From Chitinimonas_A lacunae (lineage in GTDB: Bacteria > Pseudomonadota > Gammaproteobacteria > Burkholderiales > Chitinimonadaceae), in the NCBI RefSeq assembly GCF_042650885.1, contig NZ_JBHSBU010000001.1, positions 4,694,787-4,758,786 of the forward strand: a DNA stretch of 64,000 nucleotides. The letters run 5' to 3'. Made by a program: the position numbers and the translations under genes. The notes under the pieces are model-generated. The model searched no databases, was not told the DNA's origin, and saw only the letters and a program-made list of their open reading frames with translations. This document shows, one piece after another, positions 16,919-25,357 of this stretch (position 1 is the first letter of the stretch; each line of letters opens with the position of its first letter).

Positions 16919-18193
16919 TTATTGCTTGGCCGGTTCCTTGGCATCGGCCGGTTTGGCGGCTTCGGCCGGTGCGGCAGCAGCGGCGTCGGCAGCAGGACCG
17001 CCCACGGTGGAGGCCATTTCCCACTTGTTGCCCTTGACCTGATAGATGGTCACGGCGCCGCCGATCACATCACCCTTCTCGTCGAACTTGATCTTGCCGG
17101 TCACGCCGTTGTGCTCGATCTTGGCCAGTTCCGGCAGGAACTTGGCCGGTTCGGTCGAGCCAGCCTTCTTCATCGCTTCGACCACGGCCATGGTAGCGTC
17201 GTAGGTGAACGGTGCGTAGAGCTGAATCTCGGCGTTGAACTTGGCCTTGTACTTGTCGTTGAACGAGGCGTAGCCAGGCATCTTGTCCTTGGGCAGACCC
17301 GGTTGCGAGGCGTACTGGCCTTCGGCGGCGTCGCCGGCCAGGTTGATGAACTCACCGGTCTGGAAGCCGTCGCCGCCCAGCAGCTTGGCGGTCAGGCCGA
17401 GTTTCTTCATCTGCTTGGCCATCGGGCCGGCTTGGGCGTCCATGCCGCCGTAGAACACCACATCGGGCTTCTTGCCTTTGATCGAGGTCAGGATGGCATT
17501 GAAGTCGGTGGACTGGTTGGTGGTGAACTCGCGGCCGACGATTTCGGCACCCTTGGCCTTGGCGGCCTTTTCGAATTCATCGGCCAGACCCTGACCGTAG
17601 GCGGTACGGTCGTCGACGATGGCGACCTTCTTGGCCTTGAGACCGTCAACGGCGTATTCGCCGAGCGCCTTGCCCTGGGCGATGTCGTTGGCGATCACCC
17701 GGAAGGTGGTCTTATAGCCCTGGTTGGTATAGGTAACGGCGGTGGAGGAGGGGGAGATCTGCGGAATGCCGCTGTCCGAGTAGATCTTGGAGGCCGGGAT
17801 CGAGGTACCCGAGTTCAGGTGGCCGATCACGGCAGCGACCTTGGCGTCAACAAAGCGCTGGGCCACGGTGGTGGCGGTCTTCGGGTCGGCCTGGTCGTCT
17901 TCGGACAGCAGTTCGAACTTGACCTTCTTGCCACCGATCTCGACGCCGCCGGCAGCGTTCAACTCATCTACGGCGAGCCGGGCGCCGTTTTCATTATCTT
18001 TGCCCAGGTGGGCGATATTGCCAGTCAAAGGCGCAGCGTGGCCGATCTTGACGACAGCGTCGCCGCCGGCGCTGGGCTGGGCGGCTGCGGGTTCTTGCGG
18101 ACCCGCTTCGGCCGTCTTTTCCGGCGCTTTTTCGCCGCAAGCGGCCAGCGCCAGAACAGCGGAGGCGATCAGACTGTAGCGTGCCAAGGTCAT
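16919..18193 (-). CDS. livK: Branched-chain amino-acid binding protein (lipoprotein)
   Basis: Substrate-binding protein of 424 aa, type I periplasmic fold. KIGHAAPLTGNIAHLGKDNE opens the mature domain, and NSGTSIPASKIYSDSGIPQI and VVFYGGMDAQAG are family blocks. The signal peptide ends LALAACGEKAP, a lipobox with Cys19, so the protein is predicted to be lipid-anchored rather than free as in E. coli. Low-complexity Ala/Pro/Glu linkers flank the domain at both ends, the C-terminal one (about 395-424) being unusual. It is first gene of the operon. Confidence 0.9.
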   Translation of the reverse strand: MTLARYSLIASAVLALAACGEKAPEKTAEAGPQEPAAAQPSAGGDAVVKIGHAAPLTGNIAHLGKDNENGARLAVDELNAAGGVEIGGKKVKFELLSEDDQADPKTATTVAQRFVDAKVAAVIGHLNSGTSIPASKIYSDSGIPQISPSSTAVTYTNQGYKTTFRVIANDIAQGKALGEYAVDGLKAKKVAIVDDRTAYGQGLADEFEKAAKAKGAEIVGREFTTNQSTDFNAILTSIKGKKPDVVFYGGMDAQAGPMAKQMKKLGLTAKLLGGDGFQTGEFINLAGDAAEGQYASQPGLPKDKMPGYASFNDKYKAKFNAEIQLYAPFTYDATMAVVEAMKKAGSTEPAKFLPELAKIEHNGVTGKIKFDEKGDVIGGAVTIYQVKGNKWEMASTVGGPAADAAAAAPAEAAKPADAKEPAKQ

Positions 18194-18311
18194 GAATGTT
18201 TCCCCTTAATTAGAGTTGAACGCGGTACGAAAGCGGTACTAAATATAGCCGGGCGGCGTAAAAAAGCACGGCTTGCTGTGAACCACCGGGCGCTATCGCT
18301 AACCCGCGTGA

Positions 18312-18341
18312 ATATTGCGCTCTAGCTTTGACGATTGTCAA
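18312..18341 (-). promoter_or_regulatory. Candidate livK promoter with overlapping palindrome
   Basis: On the minus strand a perfect -35 TTGACA (18341-18336) is followed after 18 bp by CAATAT (18317-18312). The -35 element is embedded in TTGACGATTGTCAA, an inverted repeat at 18328-18341 that could be a regulator site. It lies about 120-150 bp before the livK start. Confidence 0.4.
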
Positions 18342-18417
18342 CGTGAGGGAAAACCCTGAAACCCTGCTGCCATGCGCCTCCAGAGCGGATTGGTGATAAT
18401 TGACCGTGAGTTTTTTA

Positions 18418-19404
18418 CTAGACGCTCAAATCGATTTTCTGCACGGTTCCGACCGTGCCATTTTCATTTAGAAATATGCCGGTCTGACGGACCTGGCCGT
18501 GCCGGTTGTTGCTCGAATCGGTCAGGGCAAAGTCGGTGGCGGCATGTCCCAGATGCAAGGCGCCCACGCCCAGCTCTCCCACCCCCATCAGACGACTGCC
18601 GCCCGCCTCATCGCGGGTCCACACTTTGAGCGAGGCCCAGACGGCGTCGCTTTCGTCGATCCAGCCGTTTCGGTCGTCGTCGAAGGTCGCGAGATCACCA
18701 AAGCCGTCGCCGCTCTGCGCACCGAACAGCTCGCTGCCGTCGTTGACCTGGCCGTCGCCATTGCGGTCGAGTGCCACAAAGCCGCTGCCGGGCAGCAGAA
18801 ACGATATCGACTCTTGCTGACCGTCAGCATCGAGATCGAAACGGATCTTGTCCTCGCTGAGACTGGCGGAGGCCGCGCCGAAGTTGATCACCAGCGGGTC
18901 TTTCTGCGGCCGGGCGGGACCGGCGCTTAAGCGGGTTTCGCTGTATTCCTGATAGTCACGGTAGAGGTCGAGCGCTGCGTCGAATTCGATGCTGCGGCCA
19001 TCGGCGGTGACGATCTGGCCGCTTGCGCTAAAGCGGGTGGATTCGGTCTCGCGCAGCATCGATTGCTGTTGATAGTCGATCCGCCAGGCCACCCCGCTGT
19101 CGGGAGCGGGCGTCGGGGCGGGGGAATTGCCCTGGCGCAGGCCGGGGGGGAACAGGTCGTCCAGTTCGATCTCGCGGCCGGTCAGTTGTTTGACGAAGGC
19201 CCGCACCATATTCCAGAGCGGGTCTTTTTCCAGCATGGCGCGGATATCGTCGAGCTGGCGCGAGGCATTCTGGCCCGCTTCGGACAGCTCGACCCGTTCG
19301 CTGCGGCGCGGCACGGCTTCGAGCTGCAGGCGTTCCCGACGCTGGACGTCGCGGCTGGCCTGATGGTGGCTGGCAAGATGGACTTGCGATTCCTGGATCT
19401 TCAT
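18418..19404 (-). CDS. Hypothetical protein with EF-hand-like calcium loops
   Basis: Protein of 328 aa with no signal peptide. The N-terminal half is charged (MKIQESQVHLASHHQASRD, then KDPLWNMVRAFVKQLTGREI). The C-terminal half carries Asp-rich loops: DLDADGQQES, LDRNGDGQVNDGSELFG and FDDDRNGWIDESDAVWASL, spaced like calcium-binding EF-hand or dockerin repeats, then LKVWTRDEAGG. Similar hypothetical proteins are widespread in aquatic proteobacteria. It is monocistronic between livK and radC. Ca-dependent structure is inferred from the loops; the function is unknown. Confidence 0.7.
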   Translation of the reverse strand: MKIQESQVHLASHHQASRDVQRRERLQLEAVPRRSERVELSEAGQNASRQLDDIRAMLEKDPLWNMVRAFVKQLTGREIELDDLFPPGLRQGNSPAPTPAPDSGVAWRIDYQQQSMLRETESTRFSASGQIVTADGRSIEFDAALDLYRDYQEYSETRLSAGPARPQKDPLVINFGAASASLSEDKIRFDLDADGQQESISFLLPGSGFVALDRNGDGQVNDGSELFGAQSGDGFGDLATFDDDRNGWIDESDAVWASLKVWTRDEAGGSRLMGVGELGVGALHLGHAATDFALTDSSNNRHGQVRQTGIFLNENGTVGTVQKIDLSV

Positions 19405-19545
19405 GGCGGCGACTCCGGCGGGGGCGATGAGCGCTTATCGACCGCTGCCTTGGGTTCTTGATCCGCCGTTTGTCAGGCTATTAAATAAAGAAATATGAAA
19501 CTTGCCTGCTAGATATATCTAATGTACTGCAAAAAATAAAATATT

Positions 19546-20229
19546 TTACTGAAATTCAACCAGGCCGCGCTCCCGCAGGCTGACGGCGGCACCCTGGGCG
19601 ACCACCAGATGGTCGATCAGTCGGATATCCAATAGCGCCAGTGCCTCGCTTAGACGTCGGGTCAACAGCACATCGGCCCGGCTCGGTTCCGGGTCGCCCG
19701 AAGGATGGTTATGGGCCACGATGAGGGCGCTGGCGCCGTGGGCCAGGGCGCGCCGGGCCACTTCGCGCGGGTAGACGGCGGTCTGGTCCACCGTGCCGCT
19801 CGACAGCTCTTCGCTGGCCAGCAGGCAGAGTCGGGTATCGAGAAACAGGGCGACAAACGATTCGACCGTGCGATTGCCAAGCCATAGGCGCAGATAGTCA
19901 TGCACGGCCGCCGGCCGGTCGAGTGCGGTACGCCGTTGCAGCGATTCGCCCAGCGCCCGGCGTGCCAGCTCCTGGACTGCCTGGAGCTGGGCATATTTGG
20001 CCCGCCCCATGCCAGGTGTGTCGGACAGGGCCGCCAGATCGGCCCGCAGCAGCGCCTGGAGTGAACCGAAACGGTTGAGCAGTTCACGCGCCAATTCGAC
20101 TGCGTTCTTGCCCGGCAGCCCCACCCGCAGAAAGATCGCCAGCAGCTCGGCATCGCTCAGGCTGGCGCTGCCCTGGCGCAGCAGTTTTTCGCGGGGCCGT
20201 TCTTCGGCAGGCCAGTCGTGCAGGGTCAT
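19546..20229 (-). CDS. radC: RadC family protein (JAB/MPN domain)
   Basis: Protein of 227 aa. The N-terminal helix-hairpin-helix-like segment (LRQGSASLSDAELLAIFL, DTPGMGRAKYAQLQ) precedes a JAMM metalloprotease-like core with IVAHNHPSGDPEPSRADVLL, the HxH...D metal motif. Despite the historical name, a repair role is not established. It is divergent from coaBC by about 90 bp, the conserved radC/coaBC/dut neighbourhood. Confidence 0.92.
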   Translation of the reverse strand: MTLHDWPAEERPREKLLRQGSASLSDAELLAIFLRVGLPGKNAVELARELLNRFGSLQALLRADLAALSDTPGMGRAKYAQLQAVQELARRALGESLQRRTALDRPAAVHDYLRLWLGNRTVESFVALFLDTRLCLLASEELSSGTVDQTAVYPREVARRALAHGASALIVAHNHPSGDPEPSRADVLLTRRLSEALALLDIRLIDHLVVAQGAAVSLRERGLVEFQ

Positions 20230-20316
20230 GGCGGCAGGTGGGCGATGGCGAGATGCTTTACACTTTCGATCCGCCCCTTCCGTTTGTAAAGGAATCCTGA
20301 TGCGAAAGGCAAAACG

Positions 20317-21513
20317 ATGAGCCGCTCAAGGCGACTATTGCTCGGTGTTACCGGCGGCATCGCGGCCTATAAATCAGCCGAGCTGACCCGCTTGTTCGTC
20401 AAGGCCGGCTACGATGTGCAGGTGGTGATGACCGAGGCGGCGACCCGCTTTGTCGGTGCCGCCACCTTCCAGGCGCTGTCGGGACGACCGGTGTTCGTTG
20501 ACCAGTGGGACAACCGCATCGACAACCATATGGCGCATATCGATCTGCCGCGCGGCGCCGATGCCATCCTGATCGCGCCGGCCTCGACCGACTTTCTGTT
20601 CAAGCTCGCCCATGGCGCCGCGGACGATCTGCTCTCCACCTTATGCACCGCCCGTGACTGCCCGCTGCTGGTGGCGCCGGCCATGAACCGGCAGATGTGG
20701 GAGAACCCGCCTACCCAGCGCAATGTGGCACTGCTGCGCGAAGACGGGGTACATATCCTCGGGCCCGATCAGGGCGAGCAGGCCTGCGGCGAAAACGGCA
20801 TGGGCCGGATGCTGGAGCCGGCCGAGCTGTTCGACCGGGTCCATGCCTTCTTCCAGCCTAAATACCTGCGTGGCCTCAAGATGCTGGTGACAGCAGGCCC
20901 GACCTTCGAGCGTATCGATGCCGTGCGCGGCATCACCAATTCGAGTTCGGGCAAGATGGGTTTTGCTATCGCCAAGGCGGCGGCTGATGCCGGCGCCGAA
21001 CTGACCCTGGTGGCCGGCCCGACCATGCTGTGTACTCCGTATGGCGTGCGCCGTATCAATGTGGTCAGCGCCCAGGATATGCTGGCTGCCGTCAACGCCG
21101 AAGTCGCCAAGATCGATATCTTCGTCAGCGTCGCGGCGGTGGCCGACTACCATGTCCTCAACCAGTCCGAGCATAAAATCAAAAAAGACGCCAATATCCT
21201 GACACTCGAGCTCGCGCCTAACCCCGATATTCTCGCCAATGTGGCCAGTCTGGCCGATCCGCCGTTCTGTGTCGGCTTTGCCGCCGAGAGCGAGAATCTG
21301 CTCGACTACGCCGAAGCCAAGCGCCGGCGCAAGAAGCTGCCGCTGCTGGCGGCCAATCTGGTGCAGCAGGCCATCGGTGCCGACGACAACGAGGTGATCC
21401 TGCTCGACGATGACGGCCAGCACCGCCTGCCGCGCGCGGCCAAGGAAGAGGTGGCGCGAGCCATCGTCAAGCACGCCGCCCGGCTCTACAACAAATACCA
21501 TCCTGAAACATGA
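20317..21513 (+). CDS. coaBC: Bifunctional phosphopantothenoylcysteine synthetase/decarboxylase
   Basis: Coenzyme A biosynthesis enzyme of 398 aa that joins cysteine to 4'-phosphopantothenate and decarboxylates the product. The N-terminal flavin-dependent CoaC domain has LLLGVTGGIAAYKSAEL, an active-site His in NHMAHIDLPRGAD, APAMNRQMWENPPTQRN, and catalytic Cys157 in EQACGENGMGRM. The CoaB domain starts about residue 187 (LKMLVTAGPTFERIDAVR) and includes NSSSGKMGFAIA and VAAVADYHVLNQSEHKIKK. GAAAGG lies ahead of the start. The gene overlaps dut (ATGA). Confidence 0.95.
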   Translation: MSRSRRLLLGVTGGIAAYKSAELTRLFVKAGYDVQVVMTEAATRFVGAATFQALSGRPVFVDQWDNRIDNHMAHIDLPRGADAILIAPASTDFLFKLAHGAADDLLSTLCTARDCPLLVAPAMNRQMWENPPTQRNVALLREDGVHILGPDQGEQACGENGMGRMLEPAELFDRVHAFFQPKYLRGLKMLVTAGPTFERIDAVRGITNSSSGKMGFAIAKAAADAGAELTLVAGPTMLCTPYGVRRINVVSAQDMLAAVNAEVAKIDIFVSVAAVADYHVLNQSEHKIKKDANILTLELAPNPDILANVASLADPPFCVGFAAESENLLDYAEAKRRRKKLPLLAANLVQQAIGADDNEVILLDDDGQHRLPRAAKEEVARAIVKHAARLYNKYHPET

Positions 21514-21959
21514 AGACCATCGATATCCGTATTCTCGACCAGCGCCTCTACGCCCAACTGCCGGCCTATGCCACCACGGGCGCGGCCGGCCTCGATCTGC
21601 GCGCCTGCCTCGACGCGCCGCTGACACTGGAGCCGGGTGCGACCACCCTGGTGCCGACCGGCATCGCCATCCATCTCGCCGATCCGACCCTGGCGGCCAT
21701 GCTCCTGCCGCGCTCGGGCTTGGGCCATAAGCACGGCATCGTGCTGGGCAATCTGGTCGGGCTGATCGATTCGGACTATCAGGGCCAGATCTTTGTCTCG
21801 GTCTGGAACCGTGGCCAGCAGCCGTTCAAGATCGAGCCGCTGGAGCGCATCGCCCAGATGGTGGTGGTGCCGGTAGTCCAGGTCGGCTTCAATGTGGTCG
21901 AGTCGTTCAGCGAAAGCGAGCGCGGCGACGGTGGTTTTGGCAGTACCGGCAAGCATTGA
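21510..21959 (+). CDS. dut: dUTP diphosphatase
   Basis: Trimeric dUTPase of 149 aa that hydrolyses dUTP to dUMP. All five family motifs are visible: TTGAAGLDLRACLD, PRSGLGHKHGI, GLIDSDYQGQI with the catalytic Asp, LERIAQMVVVPV, and the C-terminal SERGDGGFGSTGKH that closes over the site. The start overlaps the coaBC stop (ATGA), so they are co-translated. A strong terminator follows within 25 bp. Confidence 0.96.
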   Translation: MKTIDIRILDQRLYAQLPAYATTGAAGLDLRACLDAPLTLEPGATTLVPTGIAIHLADPTLAAMLLPRSGLGHKHGIVLGNLVGLIDSDYQGQIFVSVWNRGQQPFKIEPLERIAQMVVVPVVQVGFNVVESFSESERGDGGFGSTGKH

Positions 21960-21980
21960 AATAATTGTTTTTGCCAGAAT

Positions 21981-22003
21981 AACGCCACCCGATCGGGTGG
22001 CGT
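21981..22003 (+). terminator. Terminator of the coaBC-dut operon
   Basis: AACGCCACCCGATCGGGTGG is the start of a continuous palindrome, 21981-22003, followed by a run of five T. It begins 22 bp after the dut stop. Confidence 0.9.
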
Positions 22004-22648
22004 TTTTATTGGTTCGGATTTCATTAAAGAAGGATTTGACCGGCTGCGAAAATACTCCTGCCCGGACTGCTATGCCAATTAATCCGCTACCGGAATTGGA
22101 GGGGGAACTCATCTGTTTTTCTCAACTGTCCAATCCAATAAAAATATCAGCCGATAAACCTTGCGTGATGAATAATCGATGCCATCAGGCAGTTTTTCAT
22201 AAATACCCGTTTTATCGCCTGGAACGGATGACCATAATAAATCTCGGTGACGGAGGGAAATAATCGTCTGGGTGGTTATGGAGTACAGAGACTTGTTTTA
22301 TTAAAAAATTCTTATATGGTGCCATGGTTCTGGCAACGATTTGGCAGAATAAGTTAATTATCTGATGCGCCTGATCATCGCCTTACACGGCTGAGCTGGC
22401 TGGCAGGGGTCGAAGGCGCAGAAAAATACATCGGATATTTTTTGTGCGGAGTGGCGTTGGCCGGGTGATCTTGATAACGATCGACCGTGCCGCTGGCGGT
22501 AATTTTAGCTTTCCCGCTTTTTTTGGACGTATTTACTGTGGAATCGTGCCGCTGGGTTCTATAAATCCTGTGCAACGCCCGGTCCGTCAGGCGGTTTTGC
22601 TATCTGCCGGGTTGACGTGCCCATCCCACAAATCAGGAGGAAATCGAT
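22004..22648. other. Long AT-richer intergenic region upstream of the lipase gene
   Basis: No credible gene in about 640 bp; the base composition is lower in GC than the neighbours. One GG-N10-GC element at 22331-22346 (TGGCAACGATTTGGCA) resembles a sigma-54 promoter, about 300 bp before the lipase start. A GCCGATAA at 22150 matches a sigma-28 -10 box but has no TAAA at the right distance. The ribosome-binding site AGGAGGAAA of the lipase is at the right end. Confidence 0.5.
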
Positions 22649-23908
22649 ATGTCCACTGTGAATCTGAACCCGACTTCGGCGCAGATGTTGCAGACCCTGC
22701 AATCGCCCTACTACGGCATGGTGTTTCTCGGTCTGGCGGCCCAGGCGTACACCGCTGAAGGCGACTGGAGCAAGATCCCCCTGGCGCTCTATACCGCGCT
22801 GACCCAGACCCAGTACACCCCATCGCTGCCGGCGCCGGGGCAGGCCGGGGTGGATTCGCCGCAGGCGCTGGCGGGTGCCTGGAGCCTCGACTGGGGTCCG
22901 GCCAATGGCCAGGATGGCTCGGGTGACAACAGCAATCTGCTCTATATCGCCTCCTATCGGGCACAGAACAACCCCAACTATGAGAAGAACTGGCCGTATT
23001 TCTTTGTGGTGGCAATCCGTGGCACCGATACCAGCGCCGGTCCGCTGGCGCTGTGGAAGCAGTTGGGTGAGGACCTCGGTGACTTCAACCTGACTTCCTG
23101 GGCCGGGCTGGTGAGCAACGGGCAGATTCCGATTCCCAACAGCAGCGATACCAGCAGTCTGTCGGGCAATATTGCCAACGGTACATCCGACGGCTTCACC
23201 GTGCTCGCCACCTCGACGGCACCGCTGAACAACGGCCAGCCGCCCAGCTCCAACGGTACGCCGCTGAGTCTGATCGCGGCGCTCAACAGCCTGTTGCAGC
23301 AATATCCCAATACCCCGGTGGTGGTGACCGGGCATAGCCTGGGCGGCGCCCAGTCCCAGCCGATTGCCGCCTACCTCGGTTGGCAGCTCAGCGGCATCAC
23401 CACGGTGATGGCCCAGCCGTTTGCCCCGCCGACCGCGGGCGACCAGGGCTTTATCAACACCTACCAGTCCTTTTGTCCCAATTCCTATTTCTGGTACAAC
23501 ACGCTGGATCTGATCCCTTACGCCTATATCACCATGGGCAGCCAAAGCGGTCTGCAATGGGCCAATCAGAATCTATGGACCAGCTATGAATGGCCCGGCG
23601 GCAGTACCAGCGGACCTTCGCTGCCGTCCTTGCTGTCGGGGCTGATCGATGTGTTCGGCAACGATATTCCCTCGTCCTATGTCAGACCGAGCAGCGGCGT
23701 GCAGGCGCTGCAAGGCAGTCTGCCGCAGCAGACGCAGATACAGCAGTTTCTCAACGGAATGGGCTTTCCCTGGGACCTGCTGTCCTGGAACGGCTCGGAT
23801 GCCCAGCTGGCCTGGCAGCATTTTCCGCCATCCTACTTTGCCTATATGAGCAGTCAGTACGGCAGCTCGATCGTCAACTACATGACTACCCCGTATAAGC
23901 CTTCCTAG
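22649..23908 (+). CDS. Class 3 lipase-like protein
   Basis: Alpha/beta hydrolase of 419 aa of the lipase class 3 type. YFFVVAIRGTDTSAGP gives the oxyanion strand, VVVTGHSLGGAQSQP the nucleophile elbow with Ser230, YNTLDLIPYAY the likely acid (Asp), and WQHFPPSYFAYM near the C-terminus the likely catalytic His. No signal peptide or membrane segment is visible, and the N-terminus (MSTVNLNPTSAQML) is soluble. It is therefore either intracellular or exported without a Sec signal. AGGAGG precedes ATG. It is monocistronic, flanked by a long intergenic region and the tandem palindrome at 23978. Confidence 0.78.
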   Translation: MSTVNLNPTSAQMLQTLQSPYYGMVFLGLAAQAYTAEGDWSKIPLALYTALTQTQYTPSLPAPGQAGVDSPQALAGAWSLDWGPANGQDGSGDNSNLLYIASYRAQNNPNYEKNWPYFFVVAIRGTDTSAGPLALWKQLGEDLGDFNLTSWAGLVSNGQIPIPNSSDTSSLSGNIANGTSDGFTVLATSTAPLNNGQPPSSNGTPLSLIAALNSLLQQYPNTPVVVTGHSLGGAQSQPIAAYLGWQLSGITTVMAQPFAPPTAGDQGFINTYQSFCPNSYFWYNTLDLIPYAYITMGSQSGLQWANQNLWTSYEWPGGSTSGPSLPSLLSGLIDVFGNDIPSSYVRPSSGVQALQGSLPQQTQIQQFLNGMGFPWDLLSWNGSDAQLAWQHFPPSYFAYMSSQYGSSIVNYMTTPYKPS

Positions 23909-23977
23909 CGCTTGGCTTGGTATGGGCAAGCGACCGGCTGGAGGCAAAATCCGGCCGGATGAAAACAAACAGCAAAA

Positions 23978-23999
23978 CTGGCGCCAGATCTGGCGCCAG
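23978..23999. repeat. Tandem 10-bp palindromes
   Basis: CTGGCGCCAG occurs twice (23978-23987 and 23990-23999), separated by AT; each copy is itself a palindrome and the whole is a perfect 22-bp palindrome. It may help end lipase transcription (AAATAAAT follows) or be a protein site. Confidence 0.5.
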
Positions 24000-24036
24000 A
24001 AATAAATGAATTGGAAAAATAGAGGAAGAAACAGCC

Positions 24037-24057
24037 GGCTCCCGTCCAACGGGAGCC
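24037..24057 (-). terminator. Terminator after the HDOD/EAL-like gene
   Basis: GGCTCCCGT (24037-24045), loop CCA, ACGGGAGCC (24049-24057). It begins 8 bp past the gene's stop on the minus strand and is followed there by GGCTGTTTCTTCC. Confidence 0.65.
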
Positions 24058-24064
24058 GCTGGTG

Positions 24065-25282
24065 TCAGACGCCCAGTTCCTCAACCCAGGCCAGCGCCTG
24101 GACATGGGCACGGTTGAGCATTTCCGGTGTGAGCTGGAGGTGTTCGCACAGCCGTGGCACATCGGACATATCGGGATCTTCGCAGGCTTCGGCAAGTTCG
24201 AGGAAGGGGCCGTAGATCCCGCTGCGGTCAAGCAGTGCCTCGGTGACGCTCTCGGGGAGCAGCAGGGTTTCGAGGATCTTGTCCATCGGCATATCGAGCA
24301 TCACATCGAGCAGCGAGAACACGCCGACGATAAACAGATTGTCGCGGTCGGTGCCGTCGAGCATATGCTGCCCCAGCAATTCGACCAGCCGGCCCCGGGT
24401 CACGGCGGTCTTCATCAGCGCAGGCGGCGTGCCCGAGTCGGAGCTGGCCGTCACCAGCAGCAGGGTCAGCCAGCGGTAGAGCTTCTGGTAGCCCAGAATC
24501 GTCACGGCGTGGCGGAACGAATTGATCTCGCACGACAGGCCAAAGCCTGCCGAATTGATATAGCGCAGCAGCTTGAACGACAGCGCCACATCGCGCTTGA
24601 GGGCATTCTCGATCTCGACGATCTCGGCATTGTTCCTGAGCATATTGAGTAGGCTCAGGATATTGGCGTAGGCCGGGTTGATCACCTTGGCCGACAGGGT
24701 CTCGGGGTGGGCGAAATAGTAGCCCTGGAAACAATCGAGCCCCAGATCGAGGCAGTGCTTGAATTCGTCCTTGGTTTCGACCTTTTCGGCGATCTGGAGC
24801 ACCGGGAACTTGCGCAGCTCCTTGCTGAGGCTCTGGACGTTTTCCAGACCCAGTTGCTGGATATCGAGCTTGACGTAGTTGGCGAATTCGAGGAACGGCG
24901 CGGTCTGTGGGGTATAGGCGAAATCGTCGAGCGCGATGCCGAAGCCCTGGGCGCGCAGCTCCTTGGTTCTGACCAGCAGCTCGGGGGTGGCGTTGACCGA
25001 CTCGACGATTTCAAGCACCACCCGCTGCGGGTGCAGCAGTTCCAGAAAGTTGCTTTCGAGCATCGAGGTGGCAACGTTGATAAAAGCGAGCTTGCTGCCG
25101 ACCAGCCAGTCTGCCCCCATATTCGACAGCGTGTTGACCAGGATATTGGTGCCAGCTTGCATATCGCTGGAAAAGTCCGCACTGACCGAGCTTTGGTCGA
25201 GCCGGAACAGCAACTCGTAGCCAATGATCTGCTGTTGGCGGTTGAGTATGGGCTGGCGGCCGATAAAGGCGTTGTTGTGCAT
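24065..25282 (-). CDS. EAL-like/HDOD signalling protein
   Basis: Cytoplasmic protein of 405 aa of the YuxH/CdgJ type. The N-terminal EAL-like domain (1-200) opens FIGRQPILNRQQQIIGYELLFRL: the ExLxR of active phosphodiesterases is kept as ELLFR, with INVATSML, LDDFAYT and YVKLDIQQL, but the DDFGTGYS loop is degenerate, so c-di-GMP hydrolysis is doubtful. The HDOD domain (about 205-400) has LLNMLRNNAEIVEIENAL and LLRYINSAGFGL. It sits next to cheA on the same strand and may link second-messenger state to motility. It could be a c-di-GMP receptor or a phosphorelay scaffold. Confidence 0.82.
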   Translation of the reverse strand: MHNNAFIGRQPILNRQQQIIGYELLFRLDQSSVSADFSSDMQAGTNILVNTLSNMGADWLVGSKLAFINVATSMLESNFLELLHPQRVVLEIVESVNATPELLVRTKELRAQGFGIALDDFAYTPQTAPFLEFANYVKLDIQQLGLENVQSLSKELRKFPVLQIAEKVETKDEFKHCLDLGLDCFQGYYFAHPETLSAKVINPAYANILSLLNMLRNNAEIVEIENALKRDVALSFKLLRYINSAGFGLSCEINSFRHAVTILGYQKLYRWLTLLLVTASSDSGTPPALMKTAVTRGRLVELLGQHMLDGTDRDNLFIVGVFSLLDVMLDMPMDKILETLLLPESVTEALLDRSGIYGPFLELAEACEDPDMSDVPRLCEHLQLTPEMLNRAHVQALAWVEELGV

Positions 25283-25357
25283 ATGACCTCTAAAGCCCCG
25301 ATAGGCGATTCAGATGGTTAAGAGACGCGACGGCCGGGCCCGGTTGGCTGCGCGATA

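Noticed and set aside
22150..22157. Sigma-28 -10 box GCCGATAA
   Set aside because: No TAAA element 15 bases upstream and the nearest gene is about 490 bp away.
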